64,000 nt of DNA from JOPF136 sp963773835 (GCA_963773835.1 CAVZCQ010000001.1:868001-932000), one strand, 5' to 3'. Numbered from the stretch's first letter, positions 16,419 through 24,162 are shown. Program-made: numbers and translations. Notes: generated by a model not told the origin, from the letters alone.

Positions 16419-18668
16419 ATGCATGAACTTTGCGAAGTCGCGCTGCCTGTCCCAGTGCGCAGCACATTCACATACGCGGCGCCGGCGGCGCTCGCCCCGG
16501 TTCTGGCGTCCGGGATGCGGGTGGTGGTGCCGTTCCGGAACCGGGCGCTGGTGGGCGTGGTTTTGGCGAGCGCGCGAGCAGAGGAAGGGCGCGATCGTGT
16601 GCGTGAAATCTCGGAAGTGCTGGACGCCGAGCCCGCGCTCACCCCTCCGCTGATTTCTCTGGGCCGCTGGGTGGCCAGCTATTATCTGGCGCCGGTGGGT
16701 GAAGTGTTTCGCACGATGTTGCCGCCGGTGGTGGAAGTGCGCGCCGTGCAGGAAGTTTCGCGAACCGCGGCCGGCGCGGAATACCTGCGCGAATTGGAGG
16801 CGCTCGAAGAGCGGACGGGCGACGAGCGCGCCGAGGCCGCCATCCTGCAGGCGTTCCCTGCTGACGGCGAATCATTGCGCGCGGCGCCCCTGCGGCGGAT
16901 GGCCGGGGGAGAGACGGCGATCGGGCGGCTGCTGCGCCGCGGAGCGCTGGAGGCGCGCGTGGTGGCGCGGCGCAGGACGCGCGCGGCGGTGGAATTCGAA
17001 TCCGACGCTCCCGCGGAATGGGCTCCCGACGCTCCACGCCACGCGCTGAATCCCGAGCAGCTTCGAGCGCTCGCCGCGGTGCGCGCGGACCTGGCTGCGG
17101 GCGAATTCCGCGTGAATTTGCTCCACGGGGTGACCGGCAGCGGGAAAACGGAAGTGTATCTGGGCGCGATCGAGGCGGCGCTTGCGGCGGGCCGGACGGC
17201 GCTGGTGCTGGTGCCGGAGATTGCGCTGACAATGGCCCTGAGCCGTCTGCTCGACGCGCGGCTGGGGCGCGAGGCGGGCGTGGCCGTGCTGCACAGCGCG
17301 CTGCCGGATGGAGAGCGCTCGGCGGCGTGGTGGGCGGTGCGGCGGGGCGCGGCGCGCGTGGTGGTGGGAACGCGCTCCGCCGTGTTTGCGCCGCTCGAGC
17401 GGCTGGGCCTCGTCGTGGTGGACGAGGAGCAGGAGGCCAGCTACAAGCAGGAGGAAACGCCGAAGTACAACGGGCGGGACGCGGCGCTGGTGCGGGCAAA
17501 ACTGGAGGGCGCGGTGGTGGTGCTCGGCTCCGCCACACCATCGCTCGAGAGCTATCAGAACGCGCGGCGGGGAAAATACCGGCTGCTCGAGCTGCCCTCA
17601 CGAGTGGCGGAGCGTCCGCTGGCGCGCGTGGAGCTGGTGGACCTGCGCGAAGACTTCCGGCGCACGCACTCGACCCGCGCATTGGGGGAGCGGCTGAGAG
17701 CGGCGATTGCGGAACGGCTGGCAGCGGGCACGCAGGCGCTGATCCTGATCAACCGGCGAGGCTACTCGTGGTTCCAGCTTTGCCGGAGTTGCGGGGCCGC
17801 GGTCCAATGCCGGAACTGCAGCATCGCGCTGACGTACCACAAACAGCGCGGGCGGCTGGTGTGCCATTACTGCGCGTATTCCCGGCCGGTGCCGCAGGCG
17901 TGCCCGAAATGCTCGGAGCGGTACATGTATTTCGTCGGCGAGGGAGCGGAGCAGGTGGAGGAGCAGCTCCGCGCGGAGTTTCCGCAGGCGCGCATCGGGC
18001 GGCTGGACCGCGACTCGGTGCGGACGCAGCAGGCGTATCGCGAGATTCTGACCGCGTTTGCGGCGGGCGAACTGGATTTGCTGGTGGGGACGCAGATGCT
18101 GGCGAAAGGGCACGACTTCCACCGCGTGACGCTGGTGGGCGTGGTTTCCGCGGACCTGGCGCTGGGGCTGCCGGATTTCCGCGCGGCGGAGCGGACGTTC
18201 CAGTTACTGACGCAGGTGGCCGGACGCGCCGGGCGTGGCGAACTGCTCGGCGAGGTGCTGATTCAAACGCACTACCCGGAGCATTACGCCATCCAGTTCG
18301 GCGCGCGGCAGGACTACCACGCGTTTTTCGAGAAGGAAGCGCAGTTCCGGCGGGCCATGCACTATCCGCCGTTTGCAGCGCTGGCCAACGTAATTGTGCG
18401 CGACGCGAGCCTGGAGAACGCAGCGCGCTGGGCGCGGCAGCTCGCGGCGATCCTGGGGCCGGAGGAGGAGCGCGGGCTGAAAGTGCTGGGGCCTGCCGCG
18501 GCGCCGCTGGCGCGCCTGCGGGGAGAGCACCGGCTGCAATTCCTGATTAAATCGCCGCGCAGGTCGCTGCTGACGCAGGCGCTGACGCGGGCGCTGGATG
18601 CGTGCGCGGGGAAGGGAATCCCGGAGGGTGCGGTGCTGGTGGACGTGGATCCGATAGGGTTGATGTAA
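16419..18668 (+). CDS. priA: Primosomal replication helicase PriA
   Basis: 749 residues from ATG 16419; further upstream the frame runs into the repeat and looks non-coding. The N-terminal DNA-binding part (about 1-215) is followed by the helicase. Motifs are Walker A GVTGSGKT at residues 237-244, Walker B-type DEEQ, and GSATPS. Two zinc-binding clusters lie in the CRSCGAAVQCRNC, CHYC and CPKC segment. Helicase motifs GRLDRD, GTQMLAKGHDFHRVTLVGVVSADL and QVAGRAGR follow. PriA restarts stalled replication forks. Everything expected for a full-length protein is present. Confidence 0.95.
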   Translation: MHELCEVALPVPVRSTFTYAAPAALAPVLASGMRVVVPFRNRALVGVVLASARAEEGRDRVREISEVLDAEPALTPPLISLGRWVASYYLAPVGEVFRTMLPPVVEVRAVQEVSRTAAGAEYLRELEALEERTGDERAEAAILQAFPADGESLRAAPLRRMAGGETAIGRLLRRGALEARVVARRRTRAAVEFESDAPAEWAPDAPRHALNPEQLRALAAVRADLAAGEFRVNLLHGVTGSGKTEVYLGAIEAALAAGRTALVLVPEIALTMALSRLLDARLGREAGVAVLHSALPDGERSAAWWAVRRGAARVVVGTRSAVFAPLERLGLVVVDEEQEASYKQEETPKYNGRDAALVRAKLEGAVVVLGSATPSLESYQNARRGKYRLLELPSRVAERPLARVELVDLREDFRRTHSTRALGERLRAAIAERLAAGTQALILINRRGYSWFQLCRSCGAAVQCRNCSIALTYHKQRGRLVCHYCAYSRPVPQACPKCSERYMYFVGEGAEQVEEQLRAEFPQARIGRLDRDSVRTQQAYREILTAFAAGELDLLVGTQMLAKGHDFHRVTLVGVVSADLALGLPDFRAAERTFQLLTQVAGRAGRGELLGEVLIQTHYPEHYAIQFGARQDYHAFFEKEAQFRRAMHYPPFAALANVIVRDASLENAARWARQLAAILGPEEERGLKVLGPAAAPLARLRGEHRLQFLIKSPRRSLLTQALTRALDACAGKGIPEGAVLVDVDPIGLM

Positions 18669-18719
18669 CGGGAATGCGCGATGCCGCACAGGCGGCCGCG
18701 ACGCAGCACGCCTGGGAGG

Positions 18720-19712
18720 TCAGGGCCCGGTAGAACGAATCACGACCGGGCTGAGCATGAAGCAGAGCACGAAGATTGCCAGCGCCACCAGCGCCCAAAT
18801 GCGGCGTTTCGCATCAATCGGTTCCCAACGGTCGAGCAGCACCGGATGACGAAATCCGATGACCAAGGCGAGCGCCGCCCAGACGTACCAGCCCGGCCAG
18901 AAATAATAGCCGAGGGGGAGCAGCAGCAGCACGGCGAGCAGCGAGAGGCGGCGATGGTTCTCGCTGGAAAGCGAGAACAAAATGTGGCCGCCATCGAGCT
19001 GGCCGATGGGGATGAGGTTCAGGCCGGTTACGAACAATCCGACCCAGGCGGCGCGTCCGATGGGATCCAGCAACAAAGCATCCGGACGGATTCCCGGATG
19101 GAGCAGGCGCATGAGCAGCCTCATGAGGAGGGGAACTCCGAACGCAGCGTCGGAATTGGCGTTGGCGCCCGGAACGATCTTTGAATAGGCGATGGCCAGC
19201 ACGAGCGCAGGAAGCGTGAGAATGAATCCCACAACGGGCCCGGAAATGCCGACATCGAACAGCGCCTTGCGATTCACGATCGGCGAGCGGATGCGGATGA
19301 AAGCGCCCATGGTGCCGAAAATGGTGGGGAAGGGAAGAAAATACGGATAGCTGGCGGAGATGCCGTAGTAGCGGCAGGCGAAGAAGTGGCCCAACTCGTG
19401 CGCCAGCAGGATGCTCATCAGCGTGAACGAGAACGGCAGGCCCATCAACAGGAGCCGGGGGCTGAAGAGGTAGTGCCAGGGCGCGAAATCGTTGGTGAAG
19501 GGCGCGACGCCGTCGGCATAGTCCTGGGCAAACTGCGCGCCGACAGCGAGTGTGGAAACGACGGTGGCGAGAAACAGGAGCGAGGCCACCACCAGGGCTC
19601 GCCGGCCGCGCGGCTCCGGGCGCGCGTAGCCTTCCATCCACAGCGGGAGAAACGGGGATTCGCGCTCCGCGGAATCCAGCGTGCCGATGCGATCTCCGTT
19701 CCCCTGGGTCAT
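18720..19712 (-). CDS. Site-2-protease-type membrane metallopeptidase (M50)
   Basis: 330 residues with about seven or eight membrane helices. The zinc-binding motif HELGH is visible in LLAHELGHFFACRYYG (about residues 105-120), and the third ligand motif GQLDGGHI lies about 120 residues later. The conserved region after HExxH (SASYPYFLPFP, GTMGAFIRIRSP) resembles plant EGY-like and bacterial homologues without a PDZ domain. Such proteases cut membrane-embedded regulators or precursors. The substrate is unknown. It lies 55 bases downstream of the HU gene on the same strand and may be co-transcribed with it. Confidence 0.88.
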   Translation of the reverse strand: MTQGNGDRIGTLDSAERESPFLPLWMEGYARPEPRGRRALVVASLLFLATVVSTLAVGAQFAQDYADGVAPFTNDFAPWHYLFSPRLLLMGLPFSFTLMSILLAHELGHFFACRYYGISASYPYFLPFPTIFGTMGAFIRIRSPIVNRKALFDVGISGPVVGFILTLPALVLAIAYSKIVPGANANSDAAFGVPLLMRLLMRLLHPGIRPDALLLDPIGRAAWVGLFVTGLNLIPIGQLDGGHILFSLSSENHRRLSLLAVLLLLPLGYYFWPGWYVWAALALVIGFRHPVLLDRWEPIDAKRRIWALVALAIFVLCFMLSPVVIRSTGP

Positions 19713-19767
19713 TTTCTCTAATGCGGTTCGCAGATGTGGAACGCCGCCCGGCCGGCGGGGGAAGCGC

Positions 19768-20034
19768 TTAAATTCCCCGCAGTTCCTTGCCGGGTTTGAA
19801 GCGCACGGCTTTGCCCGGCGGGATACTCACCTCTTCGCCCGTGCGGGGATTGCGGCCGATGCCCGTCTTGCGGGGTTTGACGCTGAAGACGCCGAAGCGG
19901 CGGAGCTCGATGCGCTGGCCAGAGGCGAGCGCCTTCTTCAACATCTCGAACACGGTCTCGACGGCCTGTTCGGCCTTGGCGCGGCTGACGTTGGTGCGGC
20001 TGACAATCAGGTTGACGAAGTCCAGCTTGATCAC
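19768..20034 (-). CDS. HU/IHF-family DNA-binding protein
   Basis: 88 residues starting with GTG at 20034, supported by a GGGAGG element just upstream. The family core is complete: helical N-terminus (DFVNLIVSRTNVSRAKAEQAVETVF), the strand IELRRFGVFSV, the arm with RKTGIGRNPRTGEEV, then IPPGKAVRFKPGKELR. The arm Pro in RNPRTGE, which intercalates into bent DNA, is present. The sequence is nearer IHF-alpha-like acidobacterial HUs than classical HupB. It has a strong promoter of its own. Confidence 0.92.
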   Translation of the reverse strand: MIKLDFVNLIVSRTNVSRAKAEQAVETVFEMLKKALASGQRIELRRFGVFSVKPRKTGIGRNPRTGEEVSIPPGKAVRFKPGKELRGI

Positions 20035-20062
20035 GCGCGCCTCCCGCGCCTAACGCAACACT

Positions 20063-20091
20063 ATGCTAGGCAAGCACTTGCGGGTTGTCAA
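20063..20091 (-). promoter_or_regulatory. Strong promoter of the HU gene
   Basis: Reading the minus strand, TTGACA (20091-20086) is followed after exactly 17 bases by TAGCAT (20068-20063). The predicted start near 20056 leaves about a 22-base leader containing GGGAGG before the GTG at 20034. The -35 is perfect and the -10 matches four of six consensus positions. Confidence 0.65.
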
Positions 20092-20201
20092 GGCAACCGT
20101 GAGGCGCGGTGCGGCCGAGCGGAGCACCGGCTTCCCGAAATCGCTCCTTGGCTCCGGCCCGGATGGCTGGATTGGACCGAGTCGAAGCCAGGGAGCGAGA
20201 T

Positions 20202-20221
20202 CACAGCCAGGAGTGGCTGTG
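20202..20221. repeat. Hairpin repeat CACAGCCA-GGAG-TGGCTGTG
   Basis: Perfect 8-base arms around a GGAG loop lie between the convergent end of the pirin gene (20230) and the HU promoter. No T-run follows on either strand. It is of the same kind as the other short intergenic palindromes in this window. It could still stop or stabilise the pirin transcript. Confidence 0.55.
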
Positions 20222-20229
20222 CCACTTTG

Positions 20230-20931
20230 TCAGGCCGGCAGATCGAGCAGGATCAGCTCCGCGTCACGAATGCCCTCGAGGCTGATTTGCTTTTCGTCTG
20301 CGATGCGCGCCTGATCCCCCGGCAGGAGTTTCCGGTCGCCGAGCGTGGCCTCGCCGGAGATGAGAAAGAGATACGCCTTCCGGCCCGCGCGCAGGGTGTG
20401 CGAGACACTCTGTCCCTTCGCGAGGCGCGCGATAAAAATCTGCGCGTCCTGGTCGATGGAGAGCGTGCCGGGAGTGGCGCCGTCGGAAACGACGGGAAGC
20501 AGCCGGCCGGTGCGCTCGGCGGGAGGAAAGACGCGCTGCTCCCAACGGGGCTCGAGGCCGTTGTGGCGCGGAAAGATCCACAACTGGAGCAAGTGGAGAG
20601 GGTCCGTCTTTGAGGCGTTGTACTCGGAATGGCGGATGCCGCGCCCCGCGGACATCACCTGCACCTCGCCGGGCCCGATCACGCCGCGATGGCCCAGGCT
20701 GTCGCGATGCTCGAGGCTGCCGGAAAGGACGTAGGTGATGATTTCCATGTCGCGGTGGGGATGCATGCCGAATCCCTGGCCGGGCTGGACGACGTCGTCG
20801 TTGAAGACGCGCAGGGCGCCCCACTGCTCGTTTTCCGGGTCGTAATAATCGGCAAAGGAAAAATGCCAGCGGGTGTCGAGCCAGCCGTGGTTTTCATGGT
20901 GTCTCTCATCGGAACGGATTACCTGAATCAT
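20230..20931 (-). CDS. Pirin family protein (cupin, YhhW-like)
   Basis: 233 residues with two cupin domains. The metal-binding motif is in FGMHPHRDMEIITYVLSGSLEHRD (His57/His59/His-type ligands, about residues 55-80), and the family signature RGIRHSEYN follows near residue 97-105. Bacterial members such as YhhW have quercetin 2,3-dioxygenase activity in vitro, and their genes often sit beside MarR- or LysR-type regulators. A strong AGGAGG lies just before the ATG. It is the last gene of a minus-strand run of redox-related genes (MarR, YceI, DedA-rhodanese, nitroreductase), which suggests a role in handling quinones or other reactive compounds. Confidence 0.9.
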   Translation of the reverse strand: MIQVIRSDERHHENHGWLDTRWHFSFADYYDPENEQWGALRVFNDDVVQPGQGFGMHPHRDMEIITYVLSGSLEHRDSLGHRGVIGPGEVQVMSAGRGIRHSEYNASKTDPLHLLQLWIFPRHNGLEPRWEQRVFPPAERTGRLLPVVSDGATPGTLSIDQDAQIFIARLAKGQSVSHTLRAGRKAYLFLISGEATLGDRKLLPGDQARIADEKQISLEGIRDAELILLDLPA

Positions 20932-21070
20932 GTTTCCTCCTGTGGCGCCTGCCTACGACAGGCCAGCACCGGATTGCTGGCGCGCAGGTGATGCGCGACG
21001 CGCCGCGAAATTGGGGCCGCGCGGTGGTTGCCTCGAAGTCCGGGGCCGCAGCGCGGGGCGATGGCCCCGG

Positions 21071-21685
21071 CTATTTGGGCCCAGGCTTCGTAAACGCGGC
21101 CGGCGTGCCCCAGTCGCCTGAATACACAAACTCCGAAATCGGCCGGCGCACGCGCGGAGCGGTTTCCCGGTCGCGGAGCTTTTCCGGCAGGGCGTCGGGA
21201 TGGCCGGGATAGCCGATGGCCATCGCTGCCATGGGCTCGCAGTCCGCGGGGATGTGGTAGGTGTTGCGCGCGAGTTCCGGATCGAAGCCTGCCATCTGGT
21301 GCACGGCGAGGCCGAGAGCGACGGCCTCCAGCGCCAGCGTGGTGGATGCGGCGCCCACATCGTGCTGGGCATGGCGGTTTGGCGAGCCGTTCTCCCGGAA
21401 TTTCATGCGCGCCACGGAAATGGCGAGAACCGGAGCGGACTTCGCCCAACCCTGGTTGAATTCCACCAGGCAGCTCAGCATCTTCTGGTATTCGGCAGGA
21501 TGCTCGCGAGTGGCGACGATGTAGGTCCAGGGCTGTTCGTTGTACGAGGAGGCGGCCCAGCGCGCGGCCTCGAAGAGATGGCGAAGTTTTGCCTCCTCGA
21601 CGGGGCGGTCCGCAAAGGACCGCGGACTCCACCGGCGCGAAAGCAACGCTTCAATGGGATAGTCTGACGGCGCTACTTTTTCCAT
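21071..21685 (-). CDS. Nitroreductase family flavoprotein
   Basis: 204 residues from ATG 21685, which has GGAGG at the right distance; a longer in-frame version would overlap the upstream gene and lacks support. The FMN-binding start RRWSPRSFADRPVEEAKLRHLFEAARWAASSYNEQPW is typical of the small nitroreductase-like proteins. A later block (GAASTTLALEAVALGLAVHQMAGF) and GYPG follow. These enzymes reduce nitro compounds or quinones with NAD(P)H. The substrate is unknown. It follows the DedA-rhodanese gene by 68 bases if that gene is read through its internal TGA. Confidence 0.9.
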   Translation of the reverse strand: MEKVAPSDYPIEALLSRRWSPRSFADRPVEEAKLRHLFEAARWAASSYNEQPWTYIVATREHPAEYQKMLSCLVEFNQGWAKSAPVLAISVARMKFRENGSPNRHAQHDVGAASTTLALEAVALGLAVHQMAGFDPELARNTYHIPADCEPMAAMAIGYPGHPDALPEKLRDRETAPRVRRPISEFVYSGDWGTPAAFTKPGPK

Positions 21686-21753
21686 GATTGCACTTCCTCC
21701 GTGAATTCCGCCGAGCCGCGCCTGACGGGCGAAAGCCGGCGGAGAAAATTCGT

Positions 21754-22731
21754 TCACCGCACGGCCGAGGCCGCCTGCGGTGACGCGGCGGCAACCTCTT
21801 CGGCCGCCACGACGGGATAGCCGCGGTCGCGCCAGGCGTCGAGGCCGCCCTGGAGTGGCCGGACACGCTCGATGCCTTTCTTTCTCAACAGCAGCGCCAC
21901 ACGGGCGCTGGTGGCCTCGCTGGGTCAGGTACAGTAGAGAACCACTTCGCGGTCGCGCGGCAGATCGGCGGTGTGCGCGCCGAGGCTCTCGGGATCAATC
22001 CACTTGGCGCCGGGGATAAGCTCGGGGTCGGCCTCGACGCTCAACAGGTGCCGCAAATCCACCACGGTCACCTCCTCGCCCTGCTGCATCTTGGCGCGCA
22101 GCTCCTCCGGCGTGATGCGCGCCTGGCGGAGTTCGAAAAGGAAGCGATGCCGGCGCATATACTTCCAGGCGATAAAGGCGGCGCAGGCTGCGGCCAGAAA
22201 CGTCAGAAAACCGGCTCCCAGACGGCCGCCCTGCATGGCTACCGTCTCGAGCTGATTGGCGAACACGAATCCGAGGACGACGTACGTGCATGCCCATAGC
22301 GAGGCGCCCAGGGTATCGAACAGCAGGAAGCGGCCCGCGGGCATGCGCACGACTCCAGCCAACGGCGGGGCGGCCGCGCCCAGTCCGGGAACAAATTTCG
22401 CCACCAGCAGTGTGCGCGCCCCGTACCGGGCGAAGACGCCCTGCGTATTGCGCACGCAGGAGTCGGGTTCGAGCGAAATGCGGCAGAGCATTTTCAGGAC
22501 GCGGATGCCGCGGGTGCGCCCCAGGCTGTACCAGGTGACGTCGCTGGCCAGGGCTCCGGCCACGGCGAGCGCCGCAGCCGCGGCCGGATTCATTTTGCCC
22601 ATCGCGGCAAGGGCGCCCGCGGCGAGAAGCATGGGGAGCGCGGGGACCGGTACACCGGCCTGTTCCGCGAGCACCCAGGCGAAAATCACCGCGTAGCCAT
22701 GCCGCGAAAGAAATTCAAGTGCTTCCTTCAT
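21754..22731 (-). CDS. DedA membrane protein fused to rhodanese, probable selenoprotein (in-frame TGA)
   Basis: Read through one internal TGA (21927-21925), the frame encodes 325 residues. Residues 1-about 190 form a DedA/SNARE-associated membrane domain (EQAGVPVPALPMLLAAGAL, then AKFVPGLGAAAPPLAG). Residues about 205-310 form a rhodanese domain (EEVTVVDLRH, GAKWIDPESL, REVVLYCT). The TGA is codon 269, two after catalytic Cys267. The 56 codons after it give a proper rhodanese end: PSEATSARVALLL, then GIERVRPLQGGLDAWRDRGYP, finishing at TGA 21756-21754. From memory, relatives have Cys at this position (YC-x-C-P), so the codon probably encodes selenocysteine in a Cys-Thr-Sec site. A hairpin fitting bacterial SECIS rules follows. 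Alternatives are a nonsense mutation or a sequencing error; a truncated protein would lose the end of the rhodanese fold. Confidence 0.82.
21889..21913 (-). promoter_or_regulatory. Putative bacterial SECIS hairpin after the internal TGA
   Basis: In the minus-strand RNA the arms AGCGCC (21909-21904) and GGCGCU (21898-21893) pair perfectly around the 5-base loop CGUGU. A C-G pair, one C-C mismatch and two more pairs extend the stem to 21913/21889. The loop begins 22 bases after the UGA, and its second base is G. The published bacterial SECIS pattern asks for a loop about 16-37 bases after UGA with a G in its first two positions, so the fit is good. Folding and SelB binding have not been tested. 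Confidence 0.65.
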
Positions 22732-22750
22732 CGAGTCTCCGCGCCGTTCC

Positions 22751-22784
22751 GCGTTCTCCGGACCGGAAACGGTCCGGAGAACGC
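22751..22784. terminator. Long perfect hairpin between yceI and dedA-rhodanese
   Basis: Fifteen perfectly paired bases enclose GAAA on the plus strand (UUUC in the minus-strand transcript). The arms start GCGTTCTCCGG and end CCGGAGAACGC. It lies 22 bases after the yceI stop and 19 bases before the dedA start, in a 75-base gap. No T-run follows on the minus strand, so it may attenuate, protect or process the mRNA rather than act as a classic intrinsic terminator. Confidence 0.5.
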
Positions 22785-22806
22785 CCCGGCGCCAATGGCA
22801 GCAGCC

Positions 22807-23400
22807 TCAGGGTTTACGGATGAATTCGATGTCGATGGTGATCTGAACGTCGTTGCTCACCACGAGGCCTCCCGTGTCGAGCGTCTTGTTGTAATTCACG
22901 CCGAAATCCTGCCGGTTGATGGTGGCGGTGGCGGAAGCTCCCCGGCGCAGGAAGCCCCATGGGTCCTTGATGGCCGGGGAGGGCCCATCGACGTCAAAGG
23001 TGACTTCCTTTGTAACGCCATGCAGCGTGAGGTCGCCGGTGATCTTCAGTTTTCCGCCGCCGGCGGAGGTAATGCGTTTGGACTTGAAAGTCATTGTCGG
23101 GTAGGTGGCCACATCGAGGAAATTCGGGCTCTTCACATCCTTGTCCCGGGTCTCATTCCGTGTGTCCAGCGTGGTGGTGTCCACGGTGATCTCGACCTGC
23201 GATTTGGTGATGTCCTTGTCGTCGAGCTGCACTTGGCCGGTGGTCTTGGTGAAGGCGCCGCGCACGGTGGAAACGCCCAGGTGTTTGACGGCGAACTGCG
23301 CGCTGGTATGGTTGGGGTCCACCTGCCAGGAGGTGGTCTGCGCCAGGCAGGGAAGCGAGGCGAGGGCGAGCAGGGCCGCAACGGTCAGCAACTTCTTCAT
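22807..23400 (-). CDS. YceI family periplasmic lipid-binding protein
   Basis: 197 residues. A signal peptide (KKLLTVAALLALASLPCLAQ) is followed by the YceI lipocalin-like barrel. The typical start is WQVDPNHTSAQFAVKHLGVSTVRGAF, then the DVATYPTMTFKSKRI block and GDLTLHGVTKEVTFDV. YceI proteins bind long isoprenoids such as ubiquinone precursors and are often induced by stress. AAAGGAG stands at the right distance before the ATG. It lies between marR and the DedA-rhodanese gene on the same strand, which fits a membrane or quinone stress response. The 112-base gap to marR holds two AACGA half-sites (23477-23485) resembling the marR operator. Confidence 0.93.
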   Translation of the reverse strand: MKKLLTVAALLALASLPCLAQTTSWQVDPNHTSAQFAVKHLGVSTVRGAFTKTTGQVQLDDKDITKSQVEITVDTTTLDTRNETRDKDVKSPNFLDVATYPTMTFKSKRITSAGGGKLKITGDLTLHGVTKEVTFDVDGPSPAIKDPWGFLRRGASATATINRQDFGVNYNKTLDTGGLVVSNDVQITIDIEFIRKP

Positions 23401-23512
23401 GTTTCTCTCCTTTGTGACTGCATGCCGGGATGACGATTAGAGCCGGCAGGCCTGCGCCCGGTTACATGCCTGCGGAAACGAACGAGTCCCAACTGCTGAG
23501 AAAAATCGGCGC

Positions 23513-23983
23513 TCATTGCGGATGCTCCCGCACGGCTTCCAGCAGGGCCACGAGCCGGCGCAGCCGGCTGCGCCCCAAGTGGCCCACCAGGCGGCGGTTC
23601 TCCGCCTCCAGAGGGGCATCGAGTCCGGCGAGCAGCCGCAGGCCGGCGGGGGCGATGCGCGTTTTGACGACGCGGCGGTCCCGGGTGTCGCGCGCGCGGG
23701 CGATCAGGCCGCGGCCTTCCAGACGATCGAGCAGGCGGGTCATGTCCGGGTCGCGGGTAACCATCCGGGCGGCAATCTCGCCGCAGGGAAGGCCTGCGCG
23801 GCCGGCGCCGCGGAGGATGCGGAGCACGTTGTACTGCTCGGGGGAAATGGCGCGCGGCTTCAGGACGGAAGCGAGGCCGCGGAGCACCGTGTCGGCGGTG
23901 CGCATGAGGTTGACGGCGGCTTCCGTCTCCAGGGAAGGGAAGGGCCGCGACTGTTTGAGTTCGGCCAGGAGGCGTCCGGACAT
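23513..23983 (-). CDS. MarR family transcriptional regulator
   Basis: 156 residues from ATG 23983. The winged-helix core is clear: ISPEQYNVLRILRGAG, then LPCGEIAARMVTRDPDMTRLLDRLEGRGLIARARDTRDRRVVKTRIAPAG. The Asp-x-Arg wing motif (DTRDRR) is intact. There is a Cys in the recognition region (LPCGEI), which could sense oxidants, although this is only a guess. The start was chosen because the -10 box of a near-consensus promoter ends 6 bases before this ATG, making a longer N-terminus impossible from that promoter. It heads the minus-strand run of YceI, DedA-rhodanese, nitroreductase and pirin genes, and is probably autoregulated. Confidence 0.92.
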   Translation of the reverse strand: MSGRLLAELKQSRPFPSLETEAAVNLMRTADTVLRGLASVLKPRAISPEQYNVLRILRGAGRAGLPCGEIAARMVTRDPDMTRLLDRLEGRGLIARARDTRDRRVVKTRIAPAGLRLLAGLDAPLEAENRRLVGHLGRSRLRRLVALLEAVREHPQ

Positions 23984-23989
23984 GGCGGG

Positions 23990-24018
23990 ATAATACTCGT
24001 TATAACGACTATTGTCAA
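23990..24018 (-). promoter_or_regulatory. marR promoter with palindromic operator in the spacer; leaderless start
   Basis: On the minus strand TTGACA (24018-24013) is followed after 17 bases by TATTAT (23995-23990). The spacer contains the perfect palindrome TCGTTATAACGA (23997-24008), flanked by AATA and TATT to give a near-perfect 22-base dyad from 23992 to 24013. A bound dimer would block RNA polymerase, the usual MarR autoregulation design. The ATG at 23983 lies 6 bases after the -10 box, so transcription should begin at or next to the start codon. Confidence 0.75.
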
Positions 24019-24138
24019 GAGGAATGTTGACCTGGGCGGGGCGCACAATCAAGAGCGGGTTCCTCGGCCCGCCACAAGGCGCCGGCCTCGGAATGACAAA
24101 GTGGTGCGCAGCGATCGGTCAGCGGCTTCCCCCGGGGC

Positions 24139-24159
24139 GCACAGACTGAAAGCCTGTGC
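24139..24159. repeat. Short palindromic repeat between marR and SDR genes
   Basis: GCACAG and CTGTGC, with a further pairing of the adjacent GACT and AGCC regions in part, enclose an AAAG-containing loop. It sits 4 bases beyond the end of the SDR gene. The surrounding 180 bases hold no gene. Confidence 0.4.
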
Positions 24160-24162
24160 CAC

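Noticed and set aside
21925..22731. DedA-rhodanese gene as a normally terminated 268-residue protein
   Set aside because: The stop would cut the rhodanese domain two residues after its catalytic Cys, while the same frame continues with conserved rhodanese text to a second stop.
23984..24052. Longer N-terminus for MarR
   Set aside because: It would be encoded by the -35, operator and -10 sequences; the promoter position supports the ATG at 23983.
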